Source of the DNA: an uncultured Methylibium sp.
GTDB lineage: Bacteria > Pseudomonadota > Gammaproteobacteria > Burkholderiales > Burkholderiaceae_C
Direction: 5' to 3'
Assembly (NCBI RefSeq): GCF_902826655.1
Contig: NZ_CADEFR010000007.1
Span: 44,270-108,269, forward strand
DNA length: 64,000 nucleotides
Both the position numbers and the translations under genes were made by a program. Of this stretch, positions 8,712 through 16,410 are shown piece after piece; the first letter of the stretch is position 1, and each line of letters begins with the position of its first letter. The notes under the pieces are model-generated. The model saw only the letters and a list, made by a program, of their open reading frames with translations, was not told the DNA's origin and did not search any database.

Positions 8712-11125
8712 ACAGCCCCCGCGAAGCGCCCTTCGTCCGCGAGCTGGACGACGTCACCGAGGACCAGCGCCACATCGGCGAGTCGGTGCCGCGCGACGGC
8801 GTGCGCCGGCTGGTGCAGGGCCGCGGCCAGTACATCGACGACGTCGAGCTGCCGCGCATGGTGCATGTCGTGTACTGGCGCTCACCGGTCGCGCACATGC
8901 GCATCACCGGCATCGATGCGGCCGTGACGCGCAAGATGCCCGGCGTGGTCGGTGTCTTCACCGGCCCGGACCTGGCGCGCATCTGCAAGCCCTGGGTGGC
9001 GACGCTGGCCCACCTGGCCGGCATCAAGAGTGCGCCCGAGTACCCGCTGGCGATCGATCGCGCCGTCTGGCAGGGCGAGCCGGTGGTCGCGATCGCCGCC
9101 GAGACCCGCGTGCAGGCCGAGGACGCGCTGCAGCACCTGGTCGTCGACTGGGAAGAGCTGCCCGCGGTGGTCGACACCGAGACCGCGCTCGATGCGGCCA
9201 CCCCGGTGATCCACCCGGAGCTGGGCGACAACCTGTGCTTCGAGCGCAAGCTGAATGTCGGCGACGTCGACGCCGCCTTCGCGCGCGCCGACGCGGTGTT
9301 CGAGGAGACCTATGTCTTCGGCCGCCACACCGGGGTGACGCTGGAGCCGCGTTGCCAGATCGCCGACTGGAATCCGGGTCGCTGTTTGGCAGAGGGCAAG
9401 CTCACCGTCTGGCACAGCTTCCAGGCGCCGCACATGATGCAGGACCTCTACTGCCGCCAGTTCGACCTGAAGGAAGAGCAGGTCCGCGTGCTGTGCAAGG
9501 ACGTCGGCGGGAGCTTCGGCATCAAGGTGCACGCCTATCCCGACGACTTCGCGACGGTGGCGATCAGCCTGATCCTCGGCCGGCCGGTCAAGTTCGTCGC
9601 CGACCGGCTGGAGAGCTTCGTCTCCGACATCCACGCGCGCGAGCACCGCATCAAGGCGCGCATCGCTGCCACCCGGGACGGCGAGATCCTGGCCTTCGAG
9701 ATCGACGACCTCACCGGCATCGGCCCCTTCAGCATGTTCCCGCGCACCAGCGGCATCGAAGGCAACCAGGTCGTCAACCTGACCGGCGGACCCTACAAGC
9801 ACAAGGACTACCGCGCGGCACTGAAGGTCGTGTTCCAGAACAAGACCCCGACCTGCCAGTACCGCGGCGTCGGCCACCCGATCGCCTGCGCGGTGACCGA
9901 GGCGCTGGTCGACGGCGTGGCCGCCAAGATCGGCATGGACCCGCTGGCGATCCGGCTGAAGAACGTGATCCCGGACGACGCCTATCCGGCGACCGGTGCC
10001 TCCGGCATCAAGCTCGAGGTGCTGTCGCACGAGGCCTGCCTGGCCAAGGCGCGCGAGCTGTGCGGCTACGAGGCGCTGCGCGCCGAGCAGGCCACCCTGC
10101 GCGCCAAGGGCATCTACCGCGGCATCGGCCTCGCGACGGTGATCGAGCTGACCAACCCGAGCGCGGCCTTCTACGGCGTCGGCGGCGCGCGCATCGCGTC
10201 GCAGGACGGCGCGACGATGCGGCTCGAGCCGAGCGGCGCGGTCACGCTGCTGTCCAGCGTCGGCGAACAAGGCCAGGGCACCGAGGCCATCTACCTGCAG
10301 ATCGCGGCCGACGCGGTGGGCGTGGACATCGGCCGCGTGCGCGTGGTCACCAGCGACACCGATGTCACGCCCTATGGCGGCGGCACCTGGGCCAGCCGCG
10401 GCGCGGGCGTGGGCGGCGAGGCGGTGCTGCAGGCCGGGCTGGCGCTGCGCGCCAACATTCTGAAGACCGCGGCGGTGATCCTCCAGCGCGACGACGCGTC
10501 CGGCCTGATCCTGCGTCGCGGCGCGGTGCTCGACGAGAAGACCGGCGAAGAACTGCTGCCGCTGGCCGAGCTGGGCCGCATCGCCTACTTCCGCAGCGAC
10601 ACGCTGCCCAAGGACTACACGCCCGAGCTGATGGTCACGCGCCACTACGCGCAGCGCGACTACCCCTTCATCTTCACCAACGGCGTGCAGGTCAGCTACG
10701 TGGAGGTCGACGCCGACACCGGCTTCGTCAAGCTGCTGGGCCACTGGTGCGTGGAGGACTGCGGCCGCGTCATCAACCCGATGCTGGTGGACGAACAGAT
10801 GCGCGGCGCGATCGTGCAGGGCATCGGCGGCGTGCTGTTCGAGGAATGCCTGTACGACGAGCACGGCACGATGAAGAACGGCAGCATGGCCGACTACCTG
10901 GTGCCGATGGCTGCCGAGATGCCTGACATCGTCGTCGCGCATGTGCAGACACCGACCCGGAGCTCGCTGCTCGGCGCCAAGGGCGCCGGCGAGGCCGGCA
11001 CCGCCGGCGCGCCGGCCGCGGTGATGAATGCGATCAACGACGCGCTGGCGCCGCTGAACGCGCGCGTCGCCTCGCAGCCGATCACGCCCGAGAAGATCCT
11101 GCGGGCGCTGGGCAAGGTGGGCTGA
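8708..11125 (+). CDS. Molybdenum hydroxylase large (molybdopterin) subunit, not canonical CO dehydrogenase
   Basis: This is the catalytic subunit, 805 residues, expected to bind molybdopterin cytosine dinucleotide and hydroxylate a substrate carbon with water-derived oxygen. The loop that reads AYxCSFR in true CO dehydrogenase reads CQYRGVGHP here (about residues 383-391), closer to form II-like AYRGAGR, so CO oxidation is unlikely. The C-terminal catalytic glutamate motif GAKGAGEAGTAGAP is intact, with the Glu near residue 762. I start at the ATG overlapping the small-subunit stop; the frame is open further upstream. The substrate is unknown; an azaheterocycle is suggested by the flavin monooxygenase across the promoter. 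Confidence 0.9.
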   Translation: MNSPREAPFVRELDDVTEDQRHIGESVPRDGVRRLVQGRGQYIDDVELPRMVHVVYWRSPVAHMRITGIDAAVTRKMPGVVGVFTGPDLARICKPWVATLAHLAGIKSAPEYPLAIDRAVWQGEPVVAIAAETRVQAEDALQHLVVDWEELPAVVDTETALDAATPVIHPELGDNLCFERKLNVGDVDAAFARADAVFEETYVFGRHTGVTLEPRCQIADWNPGRCLAEGKLTVWHSFQAPHMMQDLYCRQFDLKEEQVRVLCKDVGGSFGIKVHAYPDDFATVAISLILGRPVKFVADRLESFVSDIHAREHRIKARIAATRDGEILAFEIDDLTGIGPFSMFPRTSGIEGNQVVNLTGGPYKHKDYRAALKVVFQNKTPTCQYRGVGHPIACAVTEALVDGVAAKIGMDPLAIRLKNVIPDDAYPATGASGIKLEVLSHEACLAKARELCGYEALRAEQATLRAKGIYRGIGLATVIELTNPSAAFYGVGGARIASQDGATMRLEPSGAVTLLSSVGEQGQGTEAIYLQIAADAVGVDIGRVRVVTSDTDVTPYGGGTWASRGAGVGGEAVLQAGLALRANILKTAAVILQRDDASGLILRRGAVLDEKTGEELLPLAELGRIAYFRSDTLPKDYTPELMVTRHYAQRDYPFIFTNGVQVSYVEVDADTGFVKLLGHWCVEDCGRVINPMLVDEQMRGAIVQGIGGVLFEECLYDEHGTMKNGSMADYLVPMAAEMPDIVVAHVQTPTRSSLLGAKGAGEAGTAGAPAAVMNAINDALAPLNARVASQPITPEKILRALGKVG

Positions 11126-11128
11126 GCG

Positions 11129-11950
11129 TCAGAGCACCCGGTGCGCCAGCGCCGGCAACTGCGCCCGGACCTGCGCGATCCTTTCGGCATCCAGCGTCGC
11201 CAGCACCACACCCTCGCCGTCCTCCTGGCGCACCGCCAGCACCTCGCCCCAGGGGCCGACGGCGAGGCTGTGGCCCCAGGTGCGACGGCCGTTCTCGTGG
11301 CGGCCGCCCTGCGCCGGCGCCAGCACGACGCACTGGTTCTCGACCGCGCGGGCGCGCAGCAGCAGCTCCCAGTGCGCCTGCCCGGTCGGGTGGGTGAAGG
11401 CGGCCGGCACGAGCAGCAGGTCGCAGGGCGGGGTCATCAGCGCGCGGTAGAGCTCGGGGAAGCGCAGGTCGTAGCAGATGCTCAGACCGACGCGCCAGCT
11501 GCGGCCGCTCCGGTCGGTGAGCGCAAAGGCCACGGGCTCGCTGCCGGCCTGCAGCGTGGCCGCCTCGTCGTAGCGCCGCTCGCCGTCGTCGAAGCGAAAG
11601 AGGTGGACCTTGTCGTAGCGCGCGACGCGGCCGCCGTGCGGCCCGAACACCAGCGTGGTGTTCAGCACGCGGTCGCTGCGGCCGGCGATGCGCAGCGGCA
11701 GCGTGCCGCCGGCCAGCCAGACGCGGTGCTCGCGCGCCATCGCGGCGAGCGCCTGCTGGATCGGGCCGTCGCCCTCGGCTTCGGCGTGGGCCAGCTTGTC
11801 GGTGTCGCGCAGGCCCATCAGGCAAAAGTACTCGGGCAGCGCGACCAGCTCCGCGCCGCCGGCGGCGGCCTCGCCGACCAGCGCGCGGGCGCGCGCCAGG
11901 TTCTGCGCCACCTCGGGCGTGGACACCATCTGCACGGCGGCGATCTTCAT
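11129..11950 (-). CDS. Carbon-nitrogen hydrolase (nitrilase superfamily, Nit2/omega-amidase-like)
   Basis: This is a cytosolic amidase-type hydrolase of 273 residues. The catalytic triad is visible: Glu in LVALPEYF, Lys in YDKVHLF and Cys in GLSICYDLRFPELY. The overall pattern fits the Nit/omega-amidase branch that hydrolyses deaminated glutathione or alpha-keto-acid amides, rather than true nitrilases. The start ATG overlaps the yhdP stop by four bases, so it is co-transcribed with yhdP, an arrangement I associate with Burkholderiales. It converges on the molybdenum hydroxylase operon with a 3-bp gap. Confidence 0.88.
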   Translation of the reverse strand: MKIAAVQMVSTPEVAQNLARARALVGEAAAGGAELVALPEYFCLMGLRDTDKLAHAEAEGDGPIQQALAAMAREHRVWLAGGTLPLRIAGRSDRVLNTTLVFGPHGGRVARYDKVHLFRFDDGERRYDEAATLQAGSEPVAFALTDRSGRSWRVGLSICYDLRFPELYRALMTPPCDLLLVPAAFTHPTGQAHWELLLRARAVENQCVVLAPAQGGRHENGRRTWGHSLAVGPWGEVLAVRQEDGEGVVLATLDAERIAQVRAQLPALAHRVL

Positions 11951-14900
11951 CGGTTCTCCTTCACGGGCGCGGCGGGCGCGGCGCTGGCCGCATCCGCGTT
12001 CGGCATCGCGTCGCCGAGTTTGCGCTCGACCCGGTCGACCTTGGGGTGCGCCCAGGGGCCGGTGACGCGGAACTCGCGCGTCCCGGCCTCGATCAGCGGC
12101 CGGCGCAGGAACAGCTGCGCGAGGAAGGAGCCGATGCCGACCGCCGGGTTGATCGCGGCCACGGCCAGCGAGGCAGTGCCGGCATTGATCTCCGGCACGA
12201 CCCAGACGCGCAGGTCCTGGGTCTCGCGGGCGATGTCGGCGCTGCCTTCCATCAGGACGACCGCCTGCACGCCGCGCATGCGCAGGTGGCGGGTGCTGGC
12301 CACGCCATCGGCGATGGCGACGTCGCCGCCGATGCCGTCGAACACGAAGCCCTGCTCGAACACGTCGCGGAAGTCCAGCAGCAGCCGGCGCGGCAGCGCC
12401 TGCAGGCTCAGCACGCCCAGCAGCTTGGCGATGCCCGGCTCGGCCTGCAGGAACTGCCCGCCCTCGAGCTCCACGTTGACCTGCCCGCCCAGGCTGGGCA
12501 GGTCGATCGACAGCGGCGATCCCAGCCAGCCGATCTGCCCGGACAGCCGCCCCTTGCCGCCGCGCACCACGCCGGCGTAGCCCAGCCGCGTCAGCAGCGC
12601 ACCGCTGTCGGCGATGTCGAGGCCGAAGTCCATCACCGCGCGGCGACGCGCGCCGCCGCCGGCCGTCGCCGGCGCCCATTGGCCGGTGGCGTTGAACTGG
12701 GCCTCGGGCGTGACGAGCCGGAACTTGCCGAGTCGCCACTCGCGCGCCGACTCCGCACCCGGATCGGCCGCGCGGTTCTGCGCCTCGATCTCGACGCGGC
12801 CCAGGCGCTTGCCGTTCAGGTCGAGGTCCTCGACGACGATGTCGAGCGCCGGCACGCTGGTCGGCGAGGCCTGCTCGAGCAGGCTGCTGACCGCGTCGGC
12901 CTCGCTCTTGGGCAGCGACAGCCGCGCGAGCCGCGCATAGACGCGGCCGGCCGCCTCGCCGCTGCGCGTGCCGGGCGGCCGGTATTCGGCATAGCCGTTC
13001 AGCTCCGCGGCGTCGAGGTTGGCGCGCCACAGGCCTTCGTCGCCGGGACCGCCGCGCGACAGGCCGACCACGACCCGGTTCAGGCGCCGCCCGCCGCCGA
13101 TGAACTCCTGCACGCGCAGCGCCAGCGTGCCCGGCGCGTAGCCGCTGTCGCCGCCGGGCCCGCCCCAGCTTTCGGCGATGCGCTGCCAGGCATCGACGTC
13201 GAGCCGGGCGAGATTGACGTTCGCCGCGACGCCCTCGGCGGGCTGCGGCATGCTGTCCTGCACGCCGATGCCGCCGCGGAGCACGCGCGCACCGTCGGCG
13301 GTCAGCTCGCGCGTCCATGTGGCCTGCAGCAGGCGAGCGCCGTCGGCGCCGAGCTCGACGCGCAGCTGGTCGCGCGCCGGCCCGACGCCCCCGTCGGCCA
13401 GCAGGCTGGCCTGCACGCGCAGCGGCAGCGGCTGCTCGGCGGTCTTGCGCAGCGGTGCCGGCAGGTCGAGCCCCAGGCCGACGAGGTTGCTGCTGAACTG
13501 CCACTCGGCCTGGCCACGCACGAAGCCGAGCGCGAGCCGGTAGGTCGTCTGTCCGCTGAACTGCGCGGCCGCCCGCGACAGCGCGCCCAGCTCGCCGGCA
13601 CGGCGCAGGCCCTCGGCGCTGGCGCTGCCCTGCACGTTGAAGCGCAGGTTGCCGTCGGCCTGGCTGCCGCCGTCGAAGGCGGCCTCGCCGCCCAGCACGC
13701 GGGCGCTGCCGCCGGCGAGCGTGAAGCTGCGCTCGGTGAAGGCGATGCGCGCCTTCGCGCCCGCGAGCATCGGCAGCTCCGGCCGCAGCTTCAGGTCGTT
13801 GCCGGCCAACGCCAGGCTGCCGCGCACTGTGGTGTCGCGGCTGTGGTGCAGAGGGATGCTCAGGGCCAGCTGCAGGTCGACCGGCGCCTGGGCCGGGCCC
13901 GTGCCGACCTGGGACAGTGCGCCGCCGATCCAGCCGCCGATCGGCGTGGCGTCGACGAAGCGCAGCGCATCGGCCAGCGGGCCGCGGCCCCCGCCCTCGA
14001 TCGTCAGCGCGGCCTCGTGCCCCAGCTCGCGGATCCCGCCCTGCACGCGCTGGACCTCGAAGCTGCCGCTGCCGACGCTGCCGAGCCGCCCCTGGACCTT
14101 GTTGAGCGCCATCGAGCGCCGGTCGAACACCAGCTCGCCCTTGACGTCGGTGAAGGCCGGCCAGGGGCGCCCGCGCGCCTCGGGCTCGCCGTTCCAGTCG
14201 GGGTCGCCCGGCACGAAGGCGAAGCGCACGCCTTCCAGCTGCGCGGCGATGCGGAACTCGCCCGAGGGCGGCGGCTTGAGGCCGGGCTTGGCATTCGCCT
14301 TTGGGTCGCCGGCCTTGTCGCCCGCCTTGTCACCGAACGGAAAGTCGCGCAGGTTGCCCCGCACCTTGAAGTCGACCGCGCTCGCGTGGCCGGCCTGCAC
14401 GGCACGCTCCACGTAGCGACGCGCGTCGGCCGACACGCCCAGCGGCAGGTAGCGCGCGACGCGGGTCGCCTCGGCGCGGTCGAGCCGGCCGCTCAGGTCC
14501 AGCGTGCCGGGCAGGCGGCCGCTGCCATCGGCGCGCGGCGGCGCGGTCGACCAGGTGGCGTCGAACTGGCCGGCCGTGTCGGCGTTGGCGAAGCGCAGCT
14601 CCCGGGCGCGCAGCTCGACCCGCGGCGGCGCACCGTCGCCGCCGGCGTCGATGCGCCAGGCCAGGTTGCCGCCCAGGCTGTCGAGCGCGATGCGCGGCAG
14701 CTCGAACACGCCGGGGAAGTCGAGGGCCCCGTCCTTCATCGCGACGCGGGCTTCGCCACCGGCCTCGGTCGCGTTGAAGTCGATGTCGACGCCCTGCACG
14801 CCCGGGCGACCGATCGGCGGCGACGAGGCCGTGGCCTCGGGCGCACTCGCCGCCGCGGACTGCGGCGCGAGGCTGAGGCCGCGCAGGCTCGCCTGCACGC

Positions 14901-16275
14901 GATAGCGCCGCGGCTGCGCCGGCGGGCCCTCCCAGCGCGCCTCGACCTGGCTGGCGATGCCGCCCGGGGCCAGGTCCGCGACCCGCGTCCTCAACGGCGC
15001 GCCGATCCAGGCCGCCGGCAGTCGTTCGGTCACCTGGGCCAGCAAGGCGAGGTCGAGCCGCCCGGCCTTGAACTCGCCGCCCGCCGCCGCGCCGTCGGCG
15101 CCGACGCGCCAGCGCAGGTCGGCGTCGCCGGCCGGCCAGCCGAGGCCATCGGCGGTGGTGAAGCTGAAGCCGCGGGCCTGCAGTTCGCCGCCGTCGCGGG
15201 CGTCGAAGCGGCCGCTGAGGCGACCGCCGATCTGCGAGAACGCGAGCGGCTCGGTGTCCGCGGCCAGCTTGAGAACGACGTCGCGCAGCGCCATGTCCAC
15301 CGTCGCGGCGACCGGCTCGGCGTCGCGGACCTCGACCCAGGCACGCAGCGCGCCGGCGCCGCGGCTCAGGTCATAGGGCAGGTCGATCGCCTGGCGCAGG
15401 GGTTCGATGTCGGTGTCCGGCAAGTCGGCGTAGAGCGTGCCGCGCCAGCGCCGCCACTCGCCCGGCCGGGCCAGCAGGCCGCTGGCGCGCTCGCCGGCCG
15501 CGCCCAGCAGCGGCTGCACGAAGCGACCGCGCAGCGAGATGCGCTCGCCCCAGGCCGCCGGCGGCGTGGCGTCGAGCCGCAGCTCGTGCCGGCGCACGCC
15601 GTTGCGCACGACCAGGTCGACGGCGCTCAGCGCCAGCGGCGGCGCGCCGCGCAACTCGTCGGTCCACACCAGCGTGCCGTTGCGGATCGCGAACTCGTGC
15701 TGGCTGAAGAACCAGTCGGCCGCACTGCCGTCGCCGGGCCCGGCCGAGGTCGCGAGGCCCGCGACCCAGATCCGGCCGGCCGCGTCGCGGCGCAGCTCGA
15801 GCCGCGCGCCGTCGATCAGCAGCTGCTCGAAGCGCAGGCGCCAGCGACCGTCCCAGCCGGGCAGCAGCGACGCCGGCGACAACGCCACCTGAACGGTGGG
15901 CAGGCGCAGCGCTTCGCGCGCTGCGGCGTCGGCGGGTTCGCCAGGCCGCGGCGCCTCGAGCAGCACCACGTCGTGCAGGGTCAGCCCGCGCGCCCAGTGC
16001 CACGCAGCGCCGCCGTTCGTGACTTCGATCGCACCGATGCGCACCGGCACCCCCAATGCCTGAGTGGCGCGCTTCTCCAAGTCGGGGCGCCAGTGCTCGA
16101 TCCGCGGCAGAATCGCGGCCACGAGAAGGAGCCAGGCCGCGACCACGATGCTCGCGACGAGCAGCAGACCCGCCAGGGACCACCGCCACACCCTGCCCCA
16201 GCCGCTGCGTCGGCGCGGCATGCCGGCGGCCAGGCCGGCGGGGGCCACGGTGACTGGAGGTGGGATGGACGGCAT
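11947..16275 (-). CDS. yhdP: YhdP family AsmA-like envelope protein (phospholipid transport)
   Basis: This is a 1442-residue inner-membrane-anchored protein of the YhdP/AsmA-like group. An N-terminal transmembrane helix lies around residues 28-52 (WSLAGLLLVASIVVAAWLLL), followed by a very long beta-rich periplasmic region and a conserved C-terminal domain (INPAVGIGSFLAQLFLRRPL, then EFRVTGPWAHPKV). In E. coli, YhdP, TamB and YdbH are redundant bridges that move phospholipids to the outer membrane. Length is slightly above E. coli YhdP. It is the first gene of a two-gene operon with the amidase and is divergent from glnE. Confidence 0.9.
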   Translation of the reverse strand: MPSIPPPVTVAPAGLAAGMPRRRSGWGRVWRWSLAGLLLVASIVVAAWLLLVAAILPRIEHWRPDLEKRATQALGVPVRIGAIEVTNGGAAWHWARGLTLHDVVLLEAPRPGEPADAAAREALRLPTVQVALSPASLLPGWDGRWRLRFEQLLIDGARLELRRDAAGRIWVAGLATSAGPGDGSAADWFFSQHEFAIRNGTLVWTDELRGAPPLALSAVDLVVRNGVRRHELRLDATPPAAWGERISLRGRFVQPLLGAAGERASGLLARPGEWRRWRGTLYADLPDTDIEPLRQAIDLPYDLSRGAGALRAWVEVRDAEPVAATVDMALRDVVLKLAADTEPLAFSQIGGRLSGRFDARDGGELQARGFSFTTADGLGWPAGDADLRWRVGADGAAAGGEFKAGRLDLALLAQVTERLPAAWIGAPLRTRVADLAPGGIASQVEARWEGPPAQPRRYRVQASLRGLSLAPQSAAASAPEATASSPPIGRPGVQGVDIDFNATEAGGEARVAMKDGALDFPGVFELPRIALDSLGGNLAWRIDAGGDGAPPRVELRARELRFANADTAGQFDATWSTAPPRADGSGRLPGTLDLSGRLDRAEATRVARYLPLGVSADARRYVERAVQAGHASAVDFKVRGNLRDFPFGDKAGDKAGDPKANAKPGLKPPPSGEFRIAAQLEGVRFAFVPGDPDWNGEPEARGRPWPAFTDVKGELVFDRRSMALNKVQGRLGSVGSGSFEVQRVQGGIRELGHEAALTIEGGGRGPLADALRFVDATPIGGWIGGALSQVGTGPAQAPVDLQLALSIPLHHSRDTTVRGSLALAGNDLKLRPELPMLAGAKARIAFTERSFTLAGGSARVLGGEAAFDGGSQADGNLRFNVQGSASAEGLRRAGELGALSRAAAQFSGQTTYRLALGFVRGQAEWQFSSNLVGLGLDLPAPLRKTAEQPLPLRVQASLLADGGVGPARDQLRVELGADGARLLQATWTRELTADGARVLRGGIGVQDSMPQPAEGVAANVNLARLDVDAWQRIAESWGGPGGDSGYAPGTLALRVQEFIGGGRRLNRVVVGLSRGGPGDEGLWRANLDAAELNGYAEYRPPGTRSGEAAGRVYARLARLSLPKSEADAVSSLLEQASPTSVPALDIVVEDLDLNGKRLGRVEIEAQNRAADPGAESAREWRLGKFRLVTPEAQFNATGQWAPATAGGGARRRAVMDFGLDIADSGALLTRLGYAGVVRGGKGRLSGQIGWLGSPLSIDLPSLGGQVNVELEGGQFLQAEPGIAKLLGVLSLQALPRRLLLDFRDVFEQGFVFDGIGGDVAIADGVASTRHLRMRGVQAVVLMEGSADIARETQDLRVWVVPEINAGTASLAVAAINPAVGIGSFLAQLFLRRPLIEAGTREFRVTGPWAHPKVDRVERKLGDAMPNADAASAAPAAPVKENR

Positions 16276-16410
16276 CGGTCGGTGGGATATCGGTAACGCA
16301 GCGCAGCCGCAGGCGCCGGGAGAACGCCGGCCCGGGCCGCAGGGTCGAGCGCTCGGCGTCGACTCGCAGCGTCGGCGCGCGGCACCCTAGCACAGACTGG
16401 AACGGCCGCG

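Noticed and set aside
8708-11125. Aerobic carbon monoxide dehydrogenase (coxL)
   Set aside because: The form I loop AYxCSFR is absent; CQYRGVGHP is found instead, and no coxDEF-type maturation genes are visible.
11122-11132. Inverted repeats at several converging gene ends (for example CTGA-GCG-TCAG here, also near 20963 and 45427)
   Set aside because: Facing TGA stops automatically create TGA...TCA symmetry; only the longer stem at 30993-31015 was kept, with low confidence.
12046-16296. A 1416-codon open frame on the plus strand across yhdP
   Set aside because: It is antisense to a complete YhdP homologue and has the Arg/Ala/Gln-rich composition of GC-driven shadow frames, with no domain.
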